31,055 nt of DNA, taken from the IMG/VR virus record IMGVR_UViG_3300007346_000130, positions 1 through 31,055 of that record. One strand, written 5' to 3'. The translations under genes were made by a program, and so were the position numbers. Positions 18,605-28,210 of the stretch are shown here, piece by piece. How positions within the stretch are numbered: the first letter of the stretch is position 1; the number at the start of each line of letters is the position of its first letter. The DNA is from a virus. Below the pieces are notes generated by a model. It was not told the origin of the DNA. It was given only the letters and a program-made list of their open reading frames with translations, and did not search any database.

Positions 18605-21226
18605 ATGGCATTAAAAAATTTTTTACAAGAATTAGGTGGTAAATTAGTAAGTGGTATTGCCCCAAATTCTTCAACCACAAGTGGTTTTGATTCTTTTGAG
18701 TCATCTGAACTGCCTTGGAGTAATCAGTTTGAAAAAGATTCATTTTTTTCACCTATTGATTTAGAAGTAGATAGAGCCAATGGCATTTTTCCTTACAGAC
18801 TTTTGGTAATAGATGTAACCGATGGAAATTCTGTAGTAGGATCAGAAGGAAACAAATCTTTTTTTACAGAAATTGTTAAGTACGAATCTGATACCGGAGG
18901 TGTTAGGTATGAAATTGGAAAAACAAAAAATAGATGGGAATTTGTACTCCCTATAACCCCCCAACAACTTCAAGTTACAGATCAATTTGCAATCAACACT
19001 ACAGCTACTATGCGTGGTATCGTAGAAGAACATAATGGCGTTAAATTCAAAATGATCTCTGCCTCTGGTACTACGGGTATTTGGCCAACCAGAACAACCT
19101 ATGAAGACCCAAATTCAGGCAGTGGTACGGCATTGTTTGGTGGAACTGTCGAAGCTTTAGGCGGTGTTGTTGATTCTTTCAATCAATTAAAAAATGGCGG
19201 TAAATCACCACCAACTTCTTTAGATATTGAAAGTGATGGTGGAGGTAGAAACACCGGGTATTTTCAGGCGTTATTATTGCAACAATTTTTAGAGCAATAT
19301 GCTATGGCTAAAAAAGACCCTGCAAATAAAGGGTGGAGATTAATTTTTGATTGCCCAAAAACAAATGAATCATTTGTTGTAACTCCCATCCAATATTCTG
19401 TCACAAAAAGCCAAAGAAGTCCCGGCGAACATCTTTACAATATGCAATTTAAAGCATGGAAAAGAATTGACATTAGTTCTTCTAAAGGTTTTGTTGGCTT
19501 AGAGATTCAAAAACTTAACCCAAATTTTTTTCAAAAAATAAATAACACTCTTGATAACGCCAGAAGTTTAATGAGTGCTTCTCTGAACACTATTAAAGCT
19601 GTTAGAGCTGATTTTAGAAAGCCTTTTGATACGTTAAGAAAAATTACTTTGTTAACCAAAGATTTTTCAGGATTAGCATTGTCTATTTCAGATTTGCCAA
19701 ATCAAATTGGCAAAGATATTACTGCTGCAACAAAGAAAAGATCAAAAGACTTAGCTCAATCTGAAGCTAATTTTGAAGCAGCTTTTAGTTCTGGGCAAGC
19801 CAGAAACAATAAAGCACAAGCTAAAGCAAGGGCAATTGTATCCGCTATTGCAACTGAAGACTCAAAAAACGAAGGCGTATCTGCTGACCAAATAGAGGCT
19901 GGTGTTTTAGGTGTAGAAGCTAGAGATGCCGCCAGAGTTAGTCCAGTAAATAATGTTTTCAATGAACCCGAAAGTGCATTTGATTTTTTTAACTCAATTA
20001 ACATTGATGAGCTAGAACTTACCCCTCAACAACGGGCGGCAATTGATGATGAAGTTGAGCTTAACTCTCTTATTTCCATAGAAGAAATTAGAGAGTTTAA
20101 CCAAGAAATACAAGAACTTATACTTGATTTAAGTAATAACTTTGGTGCTGGCGATGAATTTTTTTCAGAAATTTACGGTAGACCAACACCAAAAGAAAGA
20201 GCTACGCCAATGTCTATTGAAGAATTCGAGTTAATTGCAGCTCTTGAAGAAGCTGTTTTGGATATAAATCAGTTGATTGCAACTAGACAGTTTGATGATG
20301 TAAGGTCTCAAAGCTCACTGGAATACGTTGGGGGGCTTGCTGATGATTCTGGAATTGCCTTTGATTCATCTTCCACGGCCAAACAGCTTGTTCCAGTTCC
20401 TTTTAATTTAACAATCGAACAAATTTCTGCTAGGTATCTTGGCGATCCTGATCGTTACAATGAAATTATTACGTTAAACAATCTTCGATCACCTTATATT
20501 GATGAGGATGGTTTTTTCTATTCATTTCTTTCAAATGGAGATGGAAGGCAATTCAATATTGAAAGCAATGAAAATTTGTATGTAGGGCAAAAAGTGCAAA
20601 TATCGAGCAATACTGTGCCGGTTTTTATTAGAAAAATTACAGCAATTGAAAAAATTACTGATACTAACTATTTAATTACAGTTGATGGGATTTCTGACTT
20701 AAATCTTTTGACAACTAATGATCAAGCTAAAGTAAAAACATTTTTACCGGGAACTGTCAATAGTCAAAACCAAATATACATCCCATCCGATCAGGCTGTA
20801 GATGAAGAGCCTAGAACTTATGAGATTCCATTTCTTAAAGACGATACGCTTCAGGGGGTCTCCAAAGTAGATTGGCTTCTTGACGACAATAATGATATCG
20901 TACTCAACTCTTTTGGTGAAATAGGGCTTGCAAATGGAACGACAAACCTTATTCAAGCTCTTAAAATGAAAGTGCAAACTCAAAAAGGAAGTTTGCTATC
21001 AGACACATCGTTTGGCTTAGGGTTAACTCCGGGGGTTAATGTAACAGATGTTGCGGTTGAGGGTGTGCTTAAAGATTTAAGAGATATGGTTCTTCAAGAC
21101 TCTAGATTTGAAGCCGTTGAAAAAATTGAAATTAGTCTTTTGCCACCTGATTTGGCAATCACAATTAGTGCTAGGCTTGTAAATGGAAGAGGTATATTTC
21201 CAATTAATTTTAATGTAGCTGTGTAA
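18605..21226 (+). CDS. baseplate protein: LysM-like domain plus C-terminal gp25-like domain
   Basis: 873 residues; AAGGA before the ATG. The N-terminal 300 residues are beta-rich, ending YNMQFKAWKRIDI, and look like a tail/baseplate domain. The middle (310-560) is helical and acidic. Residues about 595-668 (LTIEQISARYLGDPDRYNEI, then a GQKVQI end) form a LysM-like domain, as in gp53-type baseplate proteins. The last 150 residues (LIQALKMKVQTQKG, TSFGLGLTPG, DSRFEAVEKIEISLLPPDL) match the gp25/GPW wedge pattern. In T4 gp25 and gp53 are separate wedge components; here they seem fused. It should form the baseplate wedge with the J-like protein that follows. Confidence 0.7.
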   Translation: MALKNFLQELGGKLVSGIAPNSSTTSGFDSFESSELPWSNQFEKDSFFSPIDLEVDRANGIFPYRLLVIDVTDGNSVVGSEGNKSFFTEIVKYESDTGGVRYEIGKTKNRWEFVLPITPQQLQVTDQFAINTTATMRGIVEEHNGVKFKMISASGTTGIWPTRTTYEDPNSGSGTALFGGTVEALGGVVDSFNQLKNGGKSPPTSLDIESDGGGRNTGYFQALLLQQFLEQYAMAKKDPANKGWRLIFDCPKTNESFVVTPIQYSVTKSQRSPGEHLYNMQFKAWKRIDISSSKGFVGLEIQKLNPNFFQKINNTLDNARSLMSASLNTIKAVRADFRKPFDTLRKITLLTKDFSGLALSISDLPNQIGKDITAATKKRSKDLAQSEANFEAAFSSGQARNNKAQAKARAIVSAIATEDSKNEGVSADQIEAGVLGVEARDAARVSPVNNVFNEPESAFDFFNSINIDELELTPQQRAAIDDEVELNSLISIEEIREFNQEIQELILDLSNNFGAGDEFFSEIYGRPTPKERATPMSIEEFELIAALEEAVLDINQLIATRQFDDVRSQSSLEYVGGLADDSGIAFDSSSTAKQLVPVPFNLTIEQISARYLGDPDRYNEIITLNNLRSPYIDEDGFFYSFLSNGDGRQFNIESNENLYVGQKVQISSNTVPVFIRKITAIEKITDTNYLITVDGISDLNLLTTNDQAKVKTFLPGTVNSQNQIYIPSDQAVDEEPRTYEIPFLKDDTLQGVSKVDWLLDDNNDIVLNSFGEIGLANGTTNLIQALKMKVQTQKGSLLSDTSFGLGLTPGVNVTDVAVEGVLKDLRDMVLQDSRFEAVEKIEISLLPPDLAITISARLVNGRGIFPINFNVAV

Positions 21227-21251
21227 TTTTAATAACTTGGAACTTTTATAG

Positions 21252-21274
21252 CTTTTTTTAATTAAGAAAAAAAG
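21252..21274 (+). terminator. AT-only hairpin in the gap before the J-like gene
   Basis: CTTTTTTT, 7-nt loop, AAAAAAAG, then TCATGTTTTCTTTTT. Perfect 8-bp inverted repeat, but seven of the pairs are A-T, so termination would be weak. Confidence 0.3.
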
Positions 21275-21301
21275 TCATGTTTTCTTTTTGGCTTCGCACT
21301 G

Positions 21302-21330
21302 AATCTTTAAATTATATGATATTATATAGT
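21302..21330 (+). promoter_or_regulatory. late-type promoter
   Basis: AATCTTTAAATTA followed by TATGATATTATATAG (from 21315), then AAAAAGGA and the 21345 start. Confidence 0.6.
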
Positions 21331-21344
21331 TAAAAAGGAATTGT

Positions 21345-24300
21345 ATGGCTGTCGGTTTACCCACCCCAAAATCAAGAGAGCAAATTTTATCTGAAATGCT
21401 TACAGAATATGTAGGGCTTACAGGTATTAACGATTTAAATACAGGGTCGGCTGTAACTCAATTTTTTGACGTAGTAGCTAGGTCTGTAGCACGTACTTCT
21501 GGTGATATATTTCAAATACTTAGAGATTTTTCTGTGGAAAGAGCAACTGGAGAAGCTCTAAATAGAATTGGTAGAGAAGAAAGGGTTTATAGAAATACAG
21601 CTCAAGTAGCTAGTGGTAAAATTAAAGTAACTGATACTTCTTTTGAAAAAATATCAACCAAAATATATTCTGGTGCTCCCTCTCCTAATATTGGGGCTAT
21701 TGAAATCAATGTATCAGATGCTTCTAAATTTCCAAATTCAGGTAGGCTATACATAGGTCGTGGAACTCCAAATGTTGAAGGTCCAATTAATTATAGCTCC
21801 GTAGTTCCAGACGGGTCTTTTTGGAAAATTACTCTTGATTCTCCAACACAAAAATTTCATAACATTTCTGAATCTATAATTTTAGGTCAAGGTGGAACTA
21901 GAAATGTACCGGCTGGTACAACTGTAATTTCACCGGGAACTGGTGCTACTGCTGACATAAATTATTCAGTTTCTTCAGCCGCCCTTCTTCTTGATGGTGA
22001 AAATGAAAATAAAAATGTTCAAGTTGTAGCACAAGAACCCGGCACTAACGGCAACGCTCCGGCTGGTGCTATTCGTGAATTTGTAACTGCGCCATTTTCT
22101 GGTGCGGCTGTAATTAATGAAGTGCCTTTTTCAAATGGTGCTGACAATGAGTCTGACGATAATTATCGTGACAGAATTAAAAAAGAAAGACTTTCAAGAG
22201 GTCTAGGCACAGCTCTTGCTGTAAAAAATGCAGTGTTAGGCGCACAGGCCCCTGATGAAAATGCTAGAGTAACATCTAACGAAATTGACACTTCAAATCC
22301 TGAGCAAACAATTCTTTATATTGACAATGGTGAAGGGTACGAAGAAACTTCAGAAGGTGTTGGGCTTGAATCTGTCATTGAATCTGCCATTGGTGGTGAG
22401 CAAACATTTCAACTTGCTACTGGAGGGCAGCAAACTTCTGTAAGAAAAGCCTTTATTCAATCTTCAAACAGCACACCTTTTGCGATTAGTTCATTTGATA
22501 AGCTTGCAATTCTTGTAGGCGGCGTAGTTTTTGAACATACTTTTTTAGAAGGCGATTTTCAAGCCGAAGGTGCTGCTACAGCGTATGAAATTGTTGCAAG
22601 TATTAACAATAATCCTGACTCAACATTTGAGGCAACTACAGCCGAGGCTGGAACTAAAGTTGTAATACAGGCTAAATCTGAAGATAATGAATTTTTGCAA
22701 TTAACGACTCCCAGCTCTGGAGTTGATGCTGGGCCAATACTTGCATTCCCCACAAACGAAGTGGCAACAGTTCTTCTCTATAAAAACAAAGAGCTTTTAA
22801 ATAAAAATGGTCGTTCTGCTTTTGTTATTACTAAAAACCAATTCGATTGGTCAAACACCATAACAGATGGTGATACGTTAATTATTTCAGTTGATGGAAC
22901 GGATTTTATTACATACAACTTTATTAACGAAGATTTTATTGCAGATGGACAGCACTCAACTGTAAACAATCAAAACTCTCTTTCCTCTTGGGTGAATGTT
23001 ATTAATGCCAAAATTACTGGTGTTACTGCTGAAATAAATGGTGAAAGAATTAAACTTACATCTAACCTTGGACCATCAAACAGAGCATCAATTCAAATTG
23101 ATAACTCTTCAGACCTTGTTTTAAAAGGAATGTTTTCAGAAGAACTTGGTCTTACTGCACAAGGTAATGAGGCAGATTTTGAACTGTCAAGAAATACTGG
23201 ACAGATCAAGTTAAATAAATTACTTAAAGAGGGTGATTCAGTCAATGTTGGCTCTGAATTTACCAGAGCTGAAATTCAAAGCTCACCAATTCTTGGGGGG
23301 CAAACTACCATATCTAGTACAGCTTATGTCTGGCTTGTTGTTGATGATACAGTGGTAGAACCAGTAGAAATTGGTGTAACAGCCGATACATTTTTAACCG
23401 TATCGAAACCCGGCAATGGAATCGTAAGATATGAAAGCACATCTTTAAGCGCATTTGGGAATGTAGAGATTGGTGATTACGTTATAATTTGGTCTGAAGA
23501 GCTTTCTGTTAAAAATAGATTAGAAGGTCGTGTTTACGCCAAAACAGATACGACCCTTGATATTAGGGTTACTGGTTCTGAAGAATCTTCGGCTATACTT
23601 GAGGGACCAATTTTATATCAAGAAGGTTTTTCTGTAATTAGAACAGAATATGCGCCACAAAAAATTAAAGTTAGTGCTGGCATTTATACTGTAAATGATA
23701 TTGCGGCTATTTTTAATAACCAACTAAAAAATGCAGTGGTTTCAGTTGAGGATGATGAGATTTTTATTTTCAGAACAAATACTGAAGATATTCATGGGGC
23801 AATGTTTTTGGCTGATTTTAATGATGGTGCTAAAGCTTTAAATTTAATTAAAAATAGTTTTTCAAAAAGTATTAACTCGCAGTTGGCTTTTTATGAAAGT
23901 GGTTTTAAAGACAGGCAATGGCCATCTTTTGTTCATGGCAAAATAACTACAGATCAATTTTCAGACCCACCCAATGGATATATAAATACAGTGGATTCAA
24001 GTGAGGATTTAAATGCGCTAGGGTTTGATCCTTCAGGATTTTTATGTTTTGCACAGCCTTTTAATGATTCTAATGATATTTCTTCAAAAGAATGTGTAGA
24101 AATTAAAAATTATACAGGGACAACTGTTAATGTAGAGGACAGTGTTTTTTATAAAAGAAGTAGGATCAATGATAGGTTTTATTTTGTAAACGGTTATGAT
24201 TTTGGACATAATGATTCTATTGTAACTGTACTTGATAACGACCCAACTGGAAAAACATTTAATATGCCATTGTTTAGAACGGCTGTTACAAAAATTACAC

Positions 24301-27300
24301 ATCCTGCAAACGCTAATCATTTTAGGGCTTGGGATAAAGAAGGTGGAGGAGGTTGTGACATAGACCCTTCTAATAATACAACACAATCATCTTGTTTGTT
24401 AGCAGGAGGTACATGGACTACCCCTACTGAATTCACCAAATTTTTTGGTAATAATTTTGTTTTTGACAATTATAAAGCTTTAATGCAAGCTAAAAATGTT
24501 GTTGACCCACTTTCACTTACAAATCAAGATGCAATTCTTTACAGGTCTGTCGAGTGGGGTAATTCAGGTGAAAAAGTTGGTATTGGTTACTTTTATCCAA
24601 CAACTCCAAATGAAGACATTTCCCATATTGTATCTGTTAATAATGAAATAGAAGTTAAATTATTTTTAAAATCTGGCCCAGCTAAAACTACAACAATTAA
24701 CGGAACTACAGAGTGGGATGTTACAATTATACCAAATCCAAACTATGATTTAGTAACATACACACATTCTGGAACGGGAACTGCTCCGGGTTTAACACCA
24801 ATTCTTTCTGGAGATTATGTTTCAATTATTTCAACCGGAGAATTTTTAACTGAAAACCAAGGTAGTTACAGGGTAGATTCTGCAACAGCCACTAGTTTTA
24901 CAATAAAAAGACCTCTTGGGGTTGCAATTGAGCAATCAGATGTTGCAACACTTGAAACTGGAACAATTAATTTTTTTGAAAAATCTGATACAACAGCCGA
25001 ACAAATTGTTGATTATGTGACAGATAATTTGTCTGATTATATTACGGCAGAAATAGTAGACGACAACGGCTCAACCGGATCAGGTATTATAAACCTTTCA
25101 ACTGCTGAAGATTCTGATTTTGCTTATGACTCTGTAAAACTTCTTGATGGAAAAAACTATATTTTATCAAGTGATATTGATGCTATAGGGGGATTGCCTC
25201 AATTTGTTTTCAAAACCCCATTAGATTTACCTACCTTTTCCACCAACACTACTGATGCTTATAGTTTTAATAATGGTGAAAAAATTAAGCTTGTACCAAC
25301 AACATCTTTACAGCTAACTAAATTTCTAAACATACTTGCTGTAACTGGATATACTACGCTTGGAGACATTAAGTCTGTCGATAGGAACACAAATGTACAG
25401 TTATCAACTAATGTAATTGGAAATAATGGTGCTGTTCAAATTGCTGGCGGTGTGGGCAATTTTGTTGCGGCAGCAGTTGAAGGTTCTGCAATTATTATTG
25501 GTGATCAAGCTAATGCTAAATCTTTAGTTAGTATAAACACAGCTACTTCTGATGGATTTCACTCTGATCAATGGGTAAAAGTTTTTGCGTCAGAAATACA
25601 GAAAAAAGTTACGGGAATTAACGCACTTAATTCAATCAAAATTAGCTCTGCTAATCCAAGTGTTGGGTTTACAAAAATTGAGCTTTTTGATAAGGGAGTT
25701 TCTCAAAGATTATTTGGCAGAAATAGGTATCACACACGAACCCGTGGAAAAACTTTTAAAGTAGAAAAACAGGGTGATCTTACTGCAATTATCTGGAATG
25801 AAAATGGAACTCAGCCAAATTTTTTAACTTCAAATATAGACATTAAAGATTCTTCCCCAAGTACATTGACTATTTTTAGAGATGGAATTAGCAGTATTGT
25901 AGACCTTAGAGTTGACACTGGAGATATGAGGTTTGATGAGGTTGCTGTTGGAGATATTCTTACTATAACAAACAGGTTAAGCGAAAAAAACAATGGAAAT
26001 TTTCTTGTTGTTGGGCGTTCTGATGATGCAAGAACTGTTAGAATTATTAACTCTAGCGGTGTATCAGAATTAGTTACTGGAAATTTTACAATTACTGATA
26101 ACGTAGCTGTTTTAGGCACTCAATTTACTGTTGGAACAACAATCCTTACAGAAGGTGTTGATTTTGTAGCTGGAGCAAGTGTAAATGATACAGCTTCAAA
26201 CCTTTCTGCTGCCATAGCTCTTATACCAAGTATTAACTCAAATTCAGATGGGGCTATAGTAAATATTGAGTCTGAAGTTGCTGCTGTAACAATACCAATT
26301 TTTGTAACCGGTGGTGGTGCCACTGCTTCTGGAAGTGAACTTGAAGCTCCTGTAGCTAACACTGGAGATTTAGTTTTCAAAACAGAAGTTCAAGAAGGTG
26401 ACTCCGTAATTATAAATAGTGATTTTAGCATTCTTAATCAAGGAACATTTAGAGTTGTTAGAAGATTTAAAGATTCTATCTATATTGACAACCCAAATTC
26501 TGTTGAGGAAGAAGTTACAATAGGAAATAATAATGTAGAACTATATAGTAACAATCCTATTCCTTTAAATTTGATTTTTACAAATGCAAGTACCACCGTT
26601 GTCTCTGTTGGTAACGTAGATTGGACAAGTATTGTAGAAGCTGGTGATTTTATCAAAGACGCTTCTAAAGGCGATAATTATTATTATAAAATTGATTCTG
26701 TTGATTCTACATTTCAAATAACCTTAGCAACTCCGTTTCAAGAATCTTCTTCAAGTGTAGATGGAATTGAAGCTGTATATACAGATTTAGATATTGACTT
26801 AACGGATTTTGATGTTGAAAAACTTGATGGAAAAGTTAGGCTTAAATGGGCCGGTGCTGGTGCAGAACCTAGCTTTGAAAACTTAAGGCCGGGCAACATA
26901 GCTACTCTTGGAGAAGATTTTGATGCTGCAAATGAAGGTGATTTTCATGTCGTTGACTCCGGCGAAAAACTTCAAGAAGTTACTCAATTTAAAATGTCTA
27001 GAGAAGTTGATATTAACAATAGTGAATATGGAATTATGTATTCTTCTGAAAATGTTAACGAGTATCACTTTTATTTTAAAGGGCCAGACCCCGGAGCAAC
27101 TGCCAACCCAATTTCGGTAGGGCTTGTCGGAAGTGAAAGTGCCGAACAAGTTGCTGTTAAATTTGCAGATGCTATTAACACACAAGCTAGTGCCGATTTT
27201 ACTGCTGTAGCTGAGGGCGATACCGTCACTGTTACTACAACAGGAGTTGGTGAAACTACTGATGCTTTTAATTTTAATATTAGCGGTGAGTTTGCTGTAG

Positions 27301-28208
27301 AAGTTAAACAACAGGGTAGAAGAAATTTTGTTGATTTTATTAATGTAAATGGTGTTTCTGAAGCTGGCATTTTGGTTACAGATGTTTTGGAATTCCATAA
27401 AGAAGCAATGGAATTTAAACAATATGAAGGAACAGTTCCCGGCGATAAATTTGTAATTTCTGATAGTTTTATTGGAGAAAATAATGTTGGAACTTATACA
27501 GTGGTTGATGTTTTAAGTGAAAGCGAAATTATTGTATCTGGCAATACTGTAGATGTAGAAAAAACCTTACTTGACTCTAACTTTAACAAAGTTTATGTGG
27601 AAGAATCTACCCCTTATGTTGGGTACAAACAAATTGAGTTTATTACTACAAACCCTGCAAATTTAAACTCTAAAAATGTTATGTTTACAACAGATAATCA
27701 ATTTGAAAAAATTAGTGAGCTTGGCGGTGTTTCAATAAGTGCAATTGGAAAACTTCAATACCCAACCAATATAATAAAAGGTGTTGATGCTTACAAATTT
27801 AATACAGGGCTAATTGGAGAAGCCAATAGAATTGTATATGGTGAGCCTAGAGACAATACAACCTATCCGGGTGTAGCTGCGGCTGGTGCTGAAATTTTTA
27901 TTAAAGCACCTCTTACAAGAAGAATTCAAGTTTCTATTGATGTTAGAGTTAAGACAGGCGTACCTTTTAGTACAATTGTTGAAGAGGTTAGAAATTCTGT
28001 TGCTTCATTAATTAGAGGGAATGATGTTGGAAAACCAATTCCAATATCAAATATTGTAAGTAATGTTGATGGAATTGTGGGGGTGCAAGCTGTTGCAATT
28101 AGCTCACCTCAATATGACAGCCAAAATGATGTTATAAAAATAAATGCTGGAGAAAAAGCTTTGATTCTTGATATTATCTCTGATATTATTGTTTCAAAAA
28201 TTGATTAA
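21345..28208 (+). CDS. giant baseplate J-like wedge protein with a ~1,850-residue insertion
   Basis: 2,287 residues, several times the usual J/gp6/gp47 length. The first ~330 residues follow the baseplate-J pattern (FSVERATGEALNRIGREE, PAGTTVISPGTGATA, VAQEPGTNGNAPAG, NESDDNYRDRIKKE). The last ~110 complete it (RRIQVSIDVRVKTGVPF and PIPISNIVSNVDGIVGVQAV). Between them lies a long array of beta modules: at least five copies of a GDxxxI / N-x-G-x-F/Y-x-V unit (about 1147, 1527, 1680, 1846 and 2030) and several IN-rich modules. At about 1004 is a Cys motif ending in GGTWTTP. The protein should form the wedge ring that links hub to fibres. The inserted modules may be surface-exposed arms or receptor-facing decorations. 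No frameshift was seen. Confidence 0.8.
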   Translation: MAVGLPTPKSREQILSEMLTEYVGLTGINDLNTGSAVTQFFDVVARSVARTSGDIFQILRDFSVERATGEALNRIGREERVYRNTAQVASGKIKVTDTSFEKISTKIYSGAPSPNIGAIEINVSDASKFPNSGRLYIGRGTPNVEGPINYSSVVPDGSFWKITLDSPTQKFHNISESIILGQGGTRNVPAGTTVISPGTGATADINYSVSSAALLLDGENENKNVQVVAQEPGTNGNAPAGAIREFVTAPFSGAAVINEVPFSNGADNESDDNYRDRIKKERLSRGLGTALAVKNAVLGAQAPDENARVTSNEIDTSNPEQTILYIDNGEGYEETSEGVGLESVIESAIGGEQTFQLATGGQQTSVRKAFIQSSNSTPFAISSFDKLAILVGGVVFEHTFLEGDFQAEGAATAYEIVASINNNPDSTFEATTAEAGTKVVIQAKSEDNEFLQLTTPSSGVDAGPILAFPTNEVATVLLYKNKELLNKNGRSAFVITKNQFDWSNTITDGDTLIISVDGTDFITYNFINEDFIADGQHSTVNNQNSLSSWVNVINAKITGVTAEINGERIKLTSNLGPSNRASIQIDNSSDLVLKGMFSEELGLTAQGNEADFELSRNTGQIKLNKLLKEGDSVNVGSEFTRAEIQSSPILGGQTTISSTAYVWLVVDDTVVEPVEIGVTADTFLTVSKPGNGIVRYESTSLSAFGNVEIGDYVIIWSEELSVKNRLEGRVYAKTDTTLDIRVTGSEESSAILEGPILYQEGFSVIRTEYAPQKIKVSAGIYTVNDIAAIFNNQLKNAVVSVEDDEIFIFRTNTEDIHGAMFLADFNDGAKALNLIKNSFSKSINSQLAFYESGFKDRQWPSFVHGKITTDQFSDPPNGYINTVDSSEDLNALGFDPSGFLCFAQPFNDSNDISSKECVEIKNYTGTTVNVEDSVFYKRSRINDRFYFVNGYDFGHNDSIVTVLDNDPTGKTFNMPLFRTAVTKITHPANANHFRAWDKEGGGGCDIDPSNNTTQSSCLLAGGTWTTPTEFTKFFGNNFVFDNYKALMQAKNVVDPLSLTNQDAILYRSVEWGNSGEKVGIGYFYPTTPNEDISHIVSVNNEIEVKLFLKSGPAKTTTINGTTEWDVTIIPNPNYDLVTYTHSGTGTAPGLTPILSGDYVSIISTGEFLTENQGSYRVDSATATSFTIKRPLGVAIEQSDVATLETGTINFFEKSDTTAEQIVDYVTDNLSDYITAEIVDDNGSTGSGIINLSTAEDSDFAYDSVKLLDGKNYILSSDIDAIGGLPQFVFKTPLDLPTFSTNTTDAYSFNNGEKIKLVPTTSLQLTKFLNILAVTGYTTLGDIKSVDRNTNVQLSTNVIGNNGAVQIAGGVGNFVAAAVEGSAIIIGDQANAKSLVSINTATSDGFHSDQWVKVFASEIQKKVTGINALNSIKISSANPSVGFTKIELFDKGVSQRLFGRNRYHTRTRGKTFKVEKQGDLTAIIWNENGTQPNFLTSNIDIKDSSPSTLTIFRDGISSIVDLRVDTGDMRFDEVAVGDILTITNRLSEKNNGNFLVVGRSDDARTVRIINSSGVSELVTGNFTITDNVAVLGTQFTVGTTILTEGVDFVAGASVNDTASNLSAAIALIPSINSNSDGAIVNIESEVAAVTIPIFVTGGGATASGSELEAPVANTGDLVFKTEVQEGDSVIINSDFSILNQGTFRVVRRFKDSIYIDNPNSVEEEVTIGNNNVELYSNNPIPLNLIFTNASTTVVSVGNVDWTSIVEAGDFIKDASKGDNYYYKIDSVDSTFQITLATPFQESSSSVDGIEAVYTDLDIDLTDFDVEKLDGKVRLKWAGAGAEPSFENLRPGNIATLGEDFDAANEGDFHVVDSGEKLQEVTQFKMSREVDINNSEYGIMYSSENVNEYHFYFKGPDPGATANPISVGLVGSESAEQVAVKFADAINTQASADFTAVAEGDTVTVTTTGVGETTDAFNFNISGEFAVEVKQQGRRNFVDFINVNGVSEAGILVTDVLEFHKEAMEFKQYEGTVPGDKFVISDSFIGENNVGTYTVVDVLSESEIIVSGNTVDVEKTLLDSNFNKVYVEESTPYVGYKQIEFITTNPANLNSKNVMFTTDNQFEKISELGGVSISAIGKLQYPTNIIKGVDAYKFNTGLIGEANRIVYGEPRDNTTYPGVAAAGAEIFIKAPLTRRIQVSIDVRVKTGVPFSTIVEEVRNSVASLIRGNDVGKPIPISNIVSNVDGIVGVQAVAISSPQYDSQNDVIKINAGEKALILDIISDIIVSKID

Positions 28209-28210
28209 TT

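Noticed and set aside
26883-27422. Long leftward ORF opposite the J-like gene
   Set aside because: Shadow of the strong coding frame on the other strand; no SD or promoter.
28169-28189. Two TGATATTAT matches at the end of the J-like gene
   Set aside because: Both encode Asp-Ile-Ile in the conserved C-terminus; no ATGTGAG or AATCTTTAA flanks. A promoter for the 28211 gene is possible but not supported.
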